From Capsaspora owczarzaki ATCC 30864 (lineage: Eukaryota; Opisthokonta; Filasterea), in contig NW_011887294.1 in assembly GCF_000151315.2 (NCBI RefSeq), positions 1,402,601-1,466,600 of the forward strand: a stretch of 64,000 nt of DNA, read 5' to 3'. Position numbers and translations under genes: made by a program. This document shows, one piece after another, positions 45,780 to 57,565 of the stretch. The notes beneath the pieces were generated by a model, which worked only from the letters and a program-made list of their open reading frames with translations, did no database searches and had not been told where the DNA came from. Position 1 is the first letter of the stretch; each line of letters opens with the position of its first letter.

Positions 45780-46142
45780 TGACAATCTTTGGAAAAGTTG
45801 GGGATGCCACACAACTCCTTCGTCGAGTTCGTTGAACGTTTTGTCTTTGCGCAAAAGTTGGAAGACAAGTCGCTCGAAAGGCCAATAGATGCAGTATTTT
45901 TTGGCCGCTCCCCGTTTCCTCCGACCATCTCGTTCTCGTGCACGTTCGTTCTGCTGCTGTAGTAGTGGGTTTCTTTCTTCGAGCGAAAATAGCAGCTTGT
46001 GTTGGGCAGTTTTGTGTTCTAAACTTGGCTTTTCCATTTTTCTTTTTTTTATTTTATTTTATTTTTTCGATTGTTTCCCTCATCTTTTGCCCCGCATTCA
46101 ACCGGAGCAACAAGTCGTTTTCTTTTTTCCACCTTCTTCCTC

Positions 46143-46174
<32 letters not shown>

Positions 46175-46182
46175 GAGGCGAC
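45780..46182. other. Intergenic region upstream of the RTK gene
   Basis: 3' UTR of LRR gene B and leader of the receptor kinase. T-rich at 46040-46075, with a (CAG)n run (46145-46175) directly before the ATG. An open frame extends upstream of the RTK start but is low-complexity. Confidence 0.45.
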
Positions 46183-49100
46183 ATGCGAGCAAGTGGTGCC
46201 GCTATTTGCATTGCGAGCGGTAGTCGCTGCGGTGCAGCGGTTTTCGCGCTTCTGTGCTTCGCCGTCCTCAGCTGCGTCTTCAGCAGCGCCCATGCAGGTA
46301 CCCACCTCCTTCTGTGCTTGTCTCATCACCATCCGCCTCTAACCTGTCCCCTGCCGGGCCCCGTTGCGTTCGCGGGCGCTGCTGCTCAACGATACGATTG
46401 GTCGCCGAAACAACCAGCGGCCACGTTGAGTTGCACTCTGCCCGCGCCACCCAAACCGCAATAACTCAGCAATAGAGCATGAGAGAGAAAGTGTCCATCC
46501 CAGTCCATCCAAAGCGAGAGAGGGAGAGCGACAGAAAGAGAGAGGGGGATTATTTTCCATTGATCGTACGTTTTTTTTTTTTTTGTTTGTTTTTTTTTTT
46601 TTTTTTTCTTTTGATCTTTATTTTTGTGCTTGGCAATGCTATTTCTTGTCGGTGGTCGCGCGCATCGAGCAACTGGTGATTTGCGTTGTAGTTGAGCGGT
46701 ATCGAGCACCCCCCCCCTTCAAAAACATCAACACTGAAGCGGCTTGCTTGCTCGGAAAAGGGAGCAAACCCAAAAGATCAACCAGCTGGGAGTGAGATTG
46801 CGTTCATCTTTTTGTTGTTGGGTGCACTTCTAACCTTGTTGTTGTCTTTGTTTTTTTGGTTTTGGGGGTGGGGGTGGCACCTGTCGTGGCATCTGCGCAT
46901 TGACAAAAAAAAGCGCCTGGTCCTGGTGGCGGTTCGGTCGCTGTCAACCTGAGTTCACCGCCAGTCGCTGTGCCGCTGACGCCGTATTCCGTGAATGTGA
47001 GCTGGATTGGCTCCTTCTCGTCGTCCGGGAGCCTCTCGTACTTCCTCTCAGGTGCGGGTCTGTGGACTACTAGCGGAGGCGGCGGCGAAGGCGAAATCGG
47101 ACGTCGCTCAGCTCTACCTGGTGGAAGCATCAATGGTTTGTCTGTGATTGTCAGTGAGCTTGCACCCTTCACCGCCTATACCTGGACTGTCACCGCACGT
47201 ACGGTTAATGGAGACCAAGCGGAGCAAAGCACCGCCCTGAGGAGCACCTTTGCCGATGCTCCAGCTGTGGCGCCTGGCACCATTTCCTTCCAGTCGGGCG
47301 TCATGTCTGCGCAGTGGCCAACGGTTGTGCTGAACGGACCCGCGCCCCTCGTGAGCCGTTGCACCGTTCTGAATGGCGGCGTTATTGTCGTGGACGCAAC
47401 TTCCAATAATAGCCCCACGCTCACAGTAACCGGGGTGAATTGGGCCCCGTACACGGATTACACGCTGGCTTGTCGCTTTTCCAACAATGGTGGCACCGGA
47501 AACCAAACTGGAGTTCAAAATCAGGGTTTCAAGACCCCTCCACAAACCCCCGACTTGGACACGACCAGATTCAAGTCTGACGACCAAGGCCTCACATGGC
47601 TCACGGCGAAATGGACAAACGTCCTCAAGTACTTGAACGGTCCTCCTCCCGCCCAGTTCTTTTTGAATGTCTCCAATCCAGACGGCACATTCACTCGCCC
47701 ACTTTACAACGTCACCATTCCGACGTCGTTCAATGTGACCGACCTGCTGCCATACACCTCATACAGCCTGGTATTGACCGTCGTCAACGGGGCGGGCTTG
47801 TCGACCTCTGTCACACGGTCCTTCTCCACGAAACCCGCGCCCCCAGCATTCAATCCCTCCCTCGTTGCCGTGCTGTCTACGCCATCCAGTGCTAACTGTG
47901 GCGGTGCCTCTCAGTGTGTCACCGTGCGTGTGGACTGGGCGAACGCGCTGATTCTGGGCTCGTTGCCCGTAACGAGCCAAAGCATCACCAACCCAACAGT
48001 GCAATCATTGCCCGCGACCGTGCGTTCGAGGGACCTGGTGGGCTTGAGCTTTGCCACAAATTACGTATTCTCCCTGGTTGTCACCGATTCGGCTGGCTTG
48101 AATGCCACAGTCGACGTGCCCTTCACGACCCCACCTTCGCCACCGCCAATCCCGACAAGTCTTCTCGTAGATCAAGTCACCCGAACTTCCGTGACATTCA
48201 AGTGGAATGCCAACTCCAGTCCCTTTCATCGCGTGTCGTACTTGGTGACAGAGCCCAATCCCATCATGGTTGGCACCAGCGAATTTTTCCAAGTCTCCTC
48301 GGGAGTGTCTATCTGGACTGCGCAAAACCTGTCGGCAGGCGCGGAGTACACATTCAGTCTGGCCGCCTGTTCTGGCGCGGGCTCCTCGTTCACCTGCTCG
48401 GCTCCAGCCACACTTGTGGCGCGGACAATGCCAGGAAGTCCCATCTGGGGGTCTGGCATTTCACTCTCTTCGTCGTCAACGCTCGGATCCATCGCAGTCA
48501 CATGGTCAAGTCCTCCTCAGTACCCTCAGTGTGACCCTGACTTGCTCACGTACTTGGTCATCTATCAACGGATTGACGTCCAACCGGCCCCTGCGGCTCA
48601 GACCGCAACTGTGCAACCGTCGAATCAAGTAGCTGTAACGCCCTCAGGAACAATTGTGCCGTACGGGCTGTACAACTTTACTGTGATTGCGATCGGCGAT
48701 TCGGCAAACCCACAGCAGACGTCGTCACCCCTCCCGTCGTACTTTGTGCGCGCCAGCTCGGCGATCGCCGCTTGGGGCAACGCAAACATTTCGATTTCCA
48801 TCGCCCCAGGCCTTGGTATTGCATTGGCATGGACGCCGCCCGAGTTTCTGAACGACAACCCAGCTTCAATCAGCTATGCCGTCAGTTTCTCCTCGATCTT
48901 CCCATCGATGACAGTGTCCTTCTCCAACCTGACAGCTGGACCTTGCATTCTGCTAAACCTTCTCGAGTCGGTCCAATGGATTGCCCAGGTTACATGCTAC
49001 AACTCAGTTGGTTATGTCAAGAGCCAGTCGCTCACGATCACTTCTCCGACGTTTCCCCGATTTGCCGTTGGCTCCGCTTTCGTTGTGAGCGAAGTTACTT

Positions 49101-51469
49101 CAACGGGACTTGCACTGACTCTTCCCATCGCCACATCCCCGTCTCACGCTGTCACGTCATACACAATTAGTGTGAGCGACAACCATTTCCTCGATCCCGT
49201 GTCTCCAGCAACCTTTGAGCTCATCCCAACCACTTCCGGTCCTTCCTCGTACATTATTCGCACTTGGGCAACCGCGCTGTTGCCAAATCGGCCCTACACC
49301 TTCACGGCCATCGCGCACACGGCTGTTTCATCAACGCCTGTTGGAGAAGCGCTCGTAATCACATACCAAACACTCCCCGCACCAGCGCGCTTCTCAGCCC
49401 CTTTGCATATCTTCTTCCCGAGCGGCAAGACAGTGAAAATTTCGTGGAGCGTACCGTCCGATCGAGATTCAAACGGCCAAGTCACGGGGTACGGCGTGAC
49501 TTTTGACAATCACCCGCTTGTGCTTCTGGATGCGACGGAAACCGAGTATTCGCCCGACGTGACGCTGGTCAAAGGGCGCACTTACCAGGTGACGGTGGTA
49601 TGCTTCTCGGCCGCTCAAGGTCAAACATTCACCTCCGATCCTGTCACTGCCGCCGTCACGGCGCCAGCCAATGACTCAGCGTCCGGCCCCGCAACCGGAG
49701 CCATTGCCGCTGTTGTGGGTAGTGTACTTGGAGTGTTGTTGCTCGTTCTGCTCATCATCTTCCTTGTTCGTCGTCGTCGCAACAAGTCTTCGCCGAATCT
49801 CGCTCGACGCAAAGGCAAGAAGGGGTCCGTTGACGACGAAAGGTGTGTTGCTGCTAATCAACCCATTCGACTATGCTTTGAGAACCAAAAAACAAAATGG
49901 GAGGGGGGTGCTTTTACTTTTGCGCGTCTCTGACCTCACACCTCTTTTTCGATTCCCTGCTGTTGGGGTATATGCGGAACAATTTGGTTAGTTCGACAAT
50001 GGAGATGAACCGAAATGACTTGACCTACACCTACATTGGCTCTGATCCGCTCTATGCTGCCGTGAACATGGTGCCAAACTCCCAACAAACCTTCTCCGAC
50101 TATGCTGCTCCGGGCGTCTACTTTAACGAAGGCCATGGAAAATCGGGCGCAAAATCCGCAAAGTCGGCCGAAAGTCACTATGCCTACGCTGCAGCTGTGC
50201 AGCAAGTTTATGCCGTTGCGCACGAATCTCCCTACACGACCTCCACCAGCAGCATGAATCGCGCCGACATGGAGTTTGGCTCGGTTCTTGGCCAAGGCGA
50301 GTTTGGCCGCGTTGTGCAAGCGTCTGCTCCCGCTTGGTGGCTGGGCTTGCAAAACGCTAGCGGCAAGTCCCCCAACGACAGGATTACGGTGGCCGTGAAG
50401 AGCGTGAAACAGGGAGCCTCCGACAAGCAAATAGCCGACTTTGACGCTGAGGGTGACATGATGAAGCAATTCAATCACATTAGCGTGGTGCGCGTCCTCG
50501 CTTCATTTACGGATGTGCACCCCCATTTGCTGGTCTTGGAGCTTTTGCCGTATGGCGACCTGCGAGGACTCTTGCAACGCTGCGCTATGCTCGATCCGCC
50601 CGTACTGCCAACCTCCACGGAGATTGCGCACATCTGTGCTCAGGTCGCCTCTGGCATGGCCTATCTTGCTCGAATTCGATTCGTTCACCGTGATCTGGCA
50701 GCCCGAAATTGCTTGGTCGCTGGAGACCTTGTTGTCAAAATTGCAGACTTTGGCCTGTCTCGCTCTCTTTCCGAAGAGAAGGACTACTACAGGGTCCAGA
50801 ACAAGAGCAAGCTGCCGGTTAAGGTGAGAAGGGGAGTTCAAACCCGCTGTTTGAAGTCTGTGGCTTGTTGCGGCCAATGTCTCAATGCTGGTGGTGCGGG
50901 GGAGATTTTTTTGTTGTTGTCGTTAATTGTTTGCTTGCATCTGGGACGTTTCATTTCTGGTAGTGGATGGCGCCAGAATCCCTGATGTACCGTAAATTCT
51001 CCACCGCGAGCGATGTTTGGTCGTTTGGTAGGTGCACGGGCGATATGCTCCATGCTGTGTTTGCAAAAACGTGACGACTGACTTGTGCTACAGGTGTTGT
51101 GTGCTGGGAGGTTGCTACAAGTGGCAGCAGCCCGTACGGAAATATGCCAGGCAAGGATGTTCCCGCTTACGTCGAGGCGGGAAATCGCTTGACTCGGCCC
51201 GAAACATGCCCTTCAGAAATGTACGTCAGTGCGCTTTGCAGGTGGACAAGGGGGATGCATCCTTTGATGACATTTGTTCTCAATTGTATTCGTTGGTGAT
51301 TTTTAGTTGGGAGCTTGTCCAGACATGCTGGTGTTGGGAGCCAGCCGCACGTGCATCTTTCGAATCTCTGTCTTCAAGTCTTCGTGCAATGGTCGGTGCT
51401 GAAGACCCCGTCAGAGATCTCGGTGCAATGGCGTCTTCCGCAAAAGAGGTTAAAGCATCCGACAACTAA
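46183..51469 (+). CDS. Receptor tyrosine kinase with an FN3-repeat ectodomain
   Basis: Six exons: 46183-46297, 46914-49842, 49992-50823, 50964-51027, 51094-51220 and 51307-51469, about 1409 residues. Exon 1 is a signal peptide ending FSSAHA. Exon 2 (about 976 residues) is a run of roughly nine fibronectin type III domains, with repeated Y-S-L/F-x-V motifs and Trp in the B strand, then a membrane helix ([20 protein letters not shown]) and RRRRNK. The juxtamembrane part is tyrosine-dense ([14 protein letters not shown]). The kinase has [31 protein letters not shown], paired Tyr [19 protein letters not shown] and DVWSFG, a complete catalytic set of animal RTK type. The first intron's acceptor (AAAAAAAAG) is weak and least certain. 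It converges with KAT2, 108 bp between stops. Confidence 0.88.
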
Positions 51470-51577
51470 GACTTCTGTTTTGTTTGTTTGTTTTGTTTGG
51501 TTGTTTTCTAGCATTTGCGGTTTTTTTTTTGTTTGATTGTGCTTTATTGGCCTTGTTACCGACAATGCCATCTTGAT

Positions 51578-54500
51578 TTAAAACTCGGAAACGCGCGCTA
51601 TTGCGAATTTTTCCAGATCGTTTGCGTACTGTATGGCGGCACGATGAACAGAATGTGACGGGTGAACATCATCAACTTTTCAGTCAAAAACCGGTAGTCA
51701 AAATCGCTAGTTGCGTTGTTTCTATACCTTAACAATCGCTGAATCGGCCTGATTGTACTTGCGACAGTTACTTGCTATCAACTTGATGTCGTCCACGAAT
51801 GATTGCTTGGTCTTGTAGTGGGAGAAACGCTCGGAAAGTCTTTTCTCCATGGTGCTGAGATCCATCGGTTTGCTGATAATGCTAAAGTAGTTGGGTGCTT
51901 CGCGAGGGTCCACCGGATTGAGAAAGGGCTCGGCAGTGTGGTGCGTTTTGATATCCCGCAAAGCCAGCTGCAGATTGTGAAGAAGATTTTTGACATGGGA
52001 CGCTGCTGCGGAAGCTGCAAGCGCATCTGATGGTCGAAAGCCTGCGCGCACAATAGCAGGAACGGCAAGAGGAGAAGCCGCAGCAGCTGTAGCAGACCCG
52101 ACCTGGCGCGTTTCTGTCAGCATTGCCACATGGCCGACGCCTGGATGGTAGCGGCGCTCGCGTTTGGCCTTTCCGGGTGACAAGGTGATCTCTGACTCGG
52201 TAACTGGGGCAAACGCGCCCGAAGCAACAAATTTCAGCCCTGGATGAACCACTTCCGAGCATGTGGCTGCTTGCACAATCGAAAGTAGGCGTTGGCGTTG
52301 ACGTTCAACCATCCCACTGCAGTCGAGGTAGGACACAGCAGGGTAAAGCCTGCATTCCATCAGGTGCGCCCCTTGGTAGTCTTTGATGTAACCGACATAC
52401 TTTGAACGGTCGATGGTGATGGAGCGAGAAAACCCCTGCTTCTCAAAGTACCCCACTGCGAACGTGTCTGCATACGTCAGCAAAAAACGAATGCCAATGT
52501 TGTGGTTGGGAGCGACGGCCATGGGAGTCGTGCCGGCGGTTGATGGCAAGGCTTGCGGTTCAGCTTGAGTTGTGGCAGTTGTGCTGCTGTTGAACGATCG
52601 CGATGAGCTGGAAGAAGGTGTCCGAATACGTGTGGCAGTCCCAGAAAACGCATTCAGCAGCAGCTTTGTCCTAGACGGTTTGCGTTGATTGGTGGTAGAC
52701 GGTTGCTCAGACGAGCCTGAAGGGTCGCGCTGAAGAACTCGAGCGACTTGATTTTGTAATTCCTTCCGCTGCCGTAGCAGCAAGTCCTTCAGGTGGTTCA
52801 TCATGTGCATTCCATAGCCCTTCACCTGCTCGTTCGAGGCTACTGCGCAGAAAACGACTTCGGCAAAGCCTTGAAGCTCAAACGGGCGGTAGCATATCCC
52901 GCCTGCCACCTTGTTCGCCTTGATGAGGAGCAGATTGCAATGCTTCCGATCAAAGACCAACCGGGTGATGTACTCTTTGGGCATTTCCTTTAGCTGCCGT
53001 GCAAACACGTTCTTCACGCCAGTCAGCCACAACGCATGCTGACTTGAGAGCGCGCTAGAGTTTGAGACGAGGTGAAACGAGATGATGCCTGCCATTCGAG
53101 CAATGGTACCAAAGAAACCAAACAATGCGGGAAAAGGCAAAGATCAGATTGCACAATCACCGACAGATTTGCAGTGAGTTTTGGGACGCGAAGCGTCTTT
53201 CGATCGGCTTACCGTCATTTTCTTCTTGACGCGCTCGTTGGTCGCGGGAAAACGCCGGTGCACTGGCAGCTCCGCCACTCGATGTTGAGGCAACAGCCAC
53301 AGGGCCCAGCATTTGACTGGCATCTGTCGTAAATTGCGGGGTGGCTGGAGGCAAAAGTGTCGGTTCGAAGTCTCGCGAGGCCAGTCGCTCTCGTTTTGGA
53401 GAACCGTCAACCGGTGTTTCGGCTGCGCGTTTACGGTGCTTTGTGCCTATTGGCGCAGTTGGATCGGTCGAATCTGCATGGCTTGCTTGTGGATGAGCTG
53501 CTGGCACCATGGGCTGAAGAAGTGACGGAGTCGAAAAGCCTTTCACCCCCAATGCCTTTGACTCTGTGGCTTGAAGAGAGCGGGGCTGACTCGATTGCTG
53601 CAGTTTCAACGCTTGGAGATGTTCGGGGAATCTAGCATGCCAACAAATAGACTGCTTGTTGGTCAGTTCGGCTTGAAGCTGGGCAATAAAAATCGGGAAA
53701 TAGCCTAACAAGCAAGGTGGAGGAAGGTGTCAGTTTGTTCCGAGCACCATCAGGTCAGCGTTTCAGAGCTGCAGCACAATCAAGTCAGCGTTTCAAAGCT
53801 GCAGTGCTGGCGTGAACGTACGAATGAGGGCAGGTTTGTGAACGAGCGTGCTTTGCACTTGTTTGGCGATTGTTGGAAAAATAAACCGCAAATAAGCAAT
53901 GCCAAACACGTCACACGGCTTCGAGATCAGCTCGGGTGGAGGCCCAGGGTCTGTCGCCGGTTGCATTTCACGTTGAGCTGCTGAAGCTTTCTGAGCAGCG
54001 CGGAACACGCGCACTCGCTCGCAGTATCTGTGAAACTCGGCGGGGGTTCCCGCTCGTCCAGCATTCATCTCTATCAATGCGTCTTGCTTTGCAGTTGGAT
54101 GTTCGGGATTCAGTGAGTTGACCAACTGCAGAAAGAGCTGCTGCGCGGCCACAAATCGGCGAACAAGCTCTTGTTTGCTGTCGACCGATGCGTCTGCGAT
54201 CGGACCTCTTGCCATGGCTGAGGCACCAGTCGCAGCAGCAGTAGTAGCAGTAGTAGCAGTAGTAGTAGCACTAGATCCACTGCTTGTCGCATCAGCACCA
54301 ACGGGTGGTTGTGGTGGAATTGTAATCTGGCCATTCTCAATCCGATGGACCAGAACGTAGAGAAAGTTCTTGACGCCCTGCAATATTGCAACAACCAAGG
54401 ACGAGAGTGAGACAGCTGAGCATCAATGAATGACGATCAACGGGGAGTCCAGCAGTGAAGCACGAGCGATGGAAGTGTGAGAGTTTTGGCTGGAGCTGCA

Positions 54501-54675
54501 TTGGGCTGCTGCACTGCCCTCAACCAGCACCACCACCACCACAGCCACACACGACCACGGATCTGGCAGAGAGGTGACAAGCATAACACCCAGGATCAGC
54601 TCTGACCTGAGCAATCGACGGCGTCTCGCCAGCGGAATCCGCCCCAACGGACGCTGCTGCTCTGGCGCTCGCCAT
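51578..54675 (-). CDS. GCN5/PCAF-type histone acetyltransferase
   Basis: Five exons: 54607-54675, 53822-54377, 53213-53704, 51728-53088 and 51578-51628, about 842 residues; phases 0, 1, 1 and 0 agree. The N-terminal half is the PCAF_N domain (GVKNFLYVLVHRIENGQI, VFGIAYLRFIFPTIAKQV). The acetyltransferase has FARQLKEMPKEYITRLVFDR, VAGGICYRPFELQGFAEVVF, the acetyl-CoA loop SNEQVKGYGMHMMNHLK, and FLLTYADTFAVGYFEKQGFS. About 85 extra Ser/Thr-rich residues sit between those last two blocks. The bromodomain runs from LLHNLQLALRDIKTH through PMDLSTMEKRL to CRKYNQADSAIVK, completed by YANDLEKFAIARVSEF in the small last exon. It is the SAGA/ATAC catalytic subunit acetylating H3. A stop appears if the final intron is missed. 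Confidence 0.92.
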
Positions 54676-54988
54676 CTGTTGCGTCTGTTGCGTTTGGCCA
54701 ATGAAGCCAAACGAGCAAAGTAAGTGAGATGTGTGAGGTGGGGAAAAAACGACTGAAAAACAATAGTGATAGATACTGTGGGTGGAAGAACATCCGAAAG
54801 CGCTGGTTTCGAGTATGGTCGTGTATTGCTGCAGCTTTTTGGCGCCAAAAAGCAAAAGCAAAAAAAAAAGCCGAAACCGTGCATTCGCAGACCTTCATGG
54901 AGCAAACACCTTGTTTCTACACTCTGCAAACAACAATCATCAGCTGTGGAAAATGGAATACATTGAGGTGGGTGGGGGGTGGGGCAAA
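54676..54988. other. Intergenic region between two leftward genes
   Basis: Promoter of KAT2 and 3' UTR of the sphingosine kinase gene. No coding sequence was recognised. Confidence 0.45.
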
Positions 54989-56326
54989 CTATGGAATATG
55001 CTTGGGAGAGTACACGCGAACGGCGCGCGGCCAGACAGAAACGGTGATGGGCTGCGCGGGAATCACTTCGCCGTCAATCGCCATGTACCCTGGAGTGGAT
55101 GGGAGAATGGTGAACGAGCGGCATTGGTAGTACCGCATGTGGCGGTGCATCACCACCGACCCATTGGTCATGCCATCCAAGGCCATTGCAATTTGAAAGC
55201 GGTTTTCGTCCTCAAAGACCACGGCATCGAGCAGACCATTGTGGCAGCGAGAAAACGGGGCCGCCAGAGCCTCGTCAGCAATGCATGGCGTGTTGCACAC
55301 CATCACGTTGACAAACGGGCCTTCTAGCTCAACACGGGTTCCATTGTTCGAGTAGCGAGCCGTCAGAACGCCGCTTTGCACATAGCCGGGGTCTTGACTC
55401 TGGTTGTCTTGGTTGAGCGTACTCTGGTGCACTTTGAGACGGTCGGCAGGTGTCTTGAGGTAGTCGGGCTGCTCTGGAATGGCGCAAGGGTCGGGCGAAA
55501 CCACCCCTTCAAACACGATTCGACCGTGTTGGATTCGTTTCATGCCAAGCAAGTACAGCGGGAGCAGTGTCCGCCGCAGCGGGCCCATCCAGCGCAGCTT
55601 GCCTTCGCCAAGATGGTCGAACTCGGCCAAAAATCCCCAAGCGACGCTCAAGAATCCGACGTTGCCCAAAGTGGACAAATCATCATGCGCGGTTTCGTCC
55701 AGCGGGCTCGGGCAGAACGGTTTAGCAGCCGTGTTGCTCGTGGAGTACTCTTCGTCCGTATCATTCGACGAGTGGTGGTGAGGGTGGTGGTGGTGGTGGG
55801 GAGGGATTTGCAACGATGTCCTGAACAAATCGAGCGGTGCGGTAAACCCGGCAAGCATTGCATCCACCACTTGCTCTGGAGTGGTGATTCCGAGACTTGC
55901 ACAAAGCCCATTGCCAGAGCCAGCAGGAATAACGCCGATCGGAATTGTCAGTGGACTTGCGTTGGACGGCTGCTGAGCGGCGTTGTCGGTCTGTGGTGTG
56001 TGTTGTTGATTGGGGCCATGCGAATTTGTCGCTTGGTCGTCATCGTACTGCTGCACAATCCCGTTGATAACCTCATGGATGAGCCCGTCGCCACCAATGC
56101 ACAGCAGCCCAGCGTCGTACCTGGTCCAGTCTGTCTCTCGTGCCAGCTCGAGCGCGTGGCCACGGTACTGCGTTTCAACGACCTCGACCTCGACGCCCGC
56201 AGCCACCAGGAACGGTAGGACGCGCGTGTTGCAAATGACTCGCCCCTGCCGCGCTCCGCCGATCGGATTCACCAGCACCATCAGGCGTTTCCCTGCCAGC
56301 GCTGACTTTGGTGGTGCCACACTCAT
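54989..56326 (-). CDS. Sphingosine kinase
   Basis: An intronless reading frame of 445 residues starting MSVAPPKSALAGKRLMVLVN. The diacylglycerol-kinase-like catalytic domain shows NPIGGARQGRVI, GVEVEVVETQYRGHALELAR, the nucleotide-binding CIGGDGLIHEVINGI, and IGVIPAGSGNGLCASLG. The C-terminal lobe has GFLSVAWGFLAEFDHLGEGK, RWMGPLRRTLL, and ends YMAIDGEVIPAQPITVSVWP, all typical of SPHK1/2 and not of bacterial DAGKs or ceramide kinase. It phosphorylates sphingosine to sphingosine-1-phosphate in the cytosol or at membranes. A His-rich, then acidic insertion sits in the middle (about 55690-55810). Lacking introns is unusual here. Confidence 0.92.
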   Translation of the reverse strand: MSVAPPKSALAGKRLMVLVNPIGGARQGRVICNTRVLPFLVAAGVEVEVVETQYRGHALELARETDWTRYDAGLLCIGGDGLIHEVINGIVQQYDDDQATNSHGPNQQHTPQTDNAAQQPSNASPLTIPIGVIPAGSGNGLCASLGITTPEQVVDAMLAGFTAPLDLFRTSLQIPPHHHHHPHHHSSNDTDEEYSTSNTAAKPFCPSPLDETAHDDLSTLGNVGFLSVAWGFLAEFDHLGEGKLRWMGPLRRTLLPLYLLGMKRIQHGRIVFEGVVSPDPCAIPEQPDYLKTPADRLKVHQSTLNQDNQSQDPGYVQSGVLTARYSNNGTRVELEGPFVNVMVCNTPCIADEALAAPFSRCHNGLLDAVVFEDENRFQIAMALDGMTNGSVVMHRHMRYYQCRSFTILPSTPGYMAIDGEVIPAQPITVSVWPRAVRVYSPKHIP

Positions 56327-57565
56327 GTTCCTCTTTGTCCCCCGTTGTTTGGCCTTGTGCAGTTTGAGGCTGCCGTGCGATTGTTGGGGGGGACCAATTT
56401 ATAGGGAAGAGATAATTTATAAAACCTCCGCTGCTCCCTTCGCTGCAGTGATCTACCAGGATTGGTGGTCAGAAGCGTCGTGCTTGTCAGACTCGAGAGA
56501 CGACGTTGAGTGGCTTTGAAACTGAGCAAACGGTCGTGTCGTGTGCTCGGCTGCGGAATGGAGAAACAGCACAGCCCGAAAAAAAAAAAAAAAAAAAAAA
56601 GAGTGGATTTTTCGATTATTTGATTTGTGCATAAACACGAGCCAAGGAACCAACCAGAATCACTTTCCTTACTTACGTCTCTCTTTCGTTCTCTCGCTCT
56701 CGTCTTTGCTCACGAGCTCACTCAGCCCAGTCCCTTGCAGTCTGACTCGTTCATTCATTCGTTCACACTCTGGCTCGTTCACCCACACTCACGCATTTCT
56801 CACTGACTCGCTTGGATTGTGCTTGATTGCTCGCTTTTTACTTTTCCCGAAATGGGTGCTGCAATCATGCGCAGTGGTTCAGTCACTAATACGCTTTGGA
56901 TTGCCATCTATTCTCTGCGTTATGAACGGGAACAATCGGCTTTGTTGTGCTCGCGCGTGGTCTCGTTCGTGTTTGAATTCTCTCACTCGCTCTCTCGCTC
57001 TCCCGCATTTCGATTTTCGGTCTGTGTGGCGCTCCTCATTCGTCATGATTACAAGCGAGAGCAGCCGTACCCAAGTCCAAGCTCATCTCCTTTCTGGGGG
57101 CGAGTTACAGTCCAAACTGACAACGAAAAGACTGTTTTGTTGTTCATCGTGCGAGTTTTGCCGTTCACCCGACCTCCCGAGCTGTCCTTGTGCAACAATG
57201 AACTTGGATCCAATTTGGATCCAATTTGCTGACACTTTGGGTTTGAAAAGGGGGCCCCAAGTCAGCCTTTTGCCTCTAGACAGTTGTGCACGATCACTCA
57301 GTTTTCGCAAATTCCCAGCAAGCCACTGAAGCGAGTAATCGACACTTCCTCACTCTCTTCCACATTACACACGCACTCACTCACACACACACTGCGCTTT
57401 TCGCCTTCCACTCTTTGTTTTTTCTTCTTGGTTCTCTTTCTGTTTGAACAAATCTGGTATTCAGATTGTTCTCCAACAAACGCAATTTTCGACCAACTTT
57501 CACACATCCATCCACAAGACAAACAAAAGCTCGGTCTTTTTTGTTCGTTTTCTGTGCTTGTGTGA
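56327..57565. other. Large divergent intergenic region
   Basis: Between the leftward sphingosine kinase and the rightward DENN gene. It holds a poly-A run at 56579-56600 (poly-T upstream of the sphingosine kinase start) and CT/TC-rich stretches near 56680-56770 and 57340-57400. A 262-codon open frame from 56541 is driven by the A run and pyrimidine-rich sequence and has no protein-like features. Confidence 0.5.

Noticed and set aside
51221-51306. Read-through of the last RTK intron as coding ([12 protein letters not shown])
   Set aside because: Splicing 51220 to 51307 gives the canonical [13 protein letters not shown] of the kinase C-lobe; the read-through does not.
56541-57329. 262-codon open frame upstream of the DENND2-like gene
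   Set aside because: Low-complexity translation of an A run and pyrimidine repeats, with no domain or coding bias.
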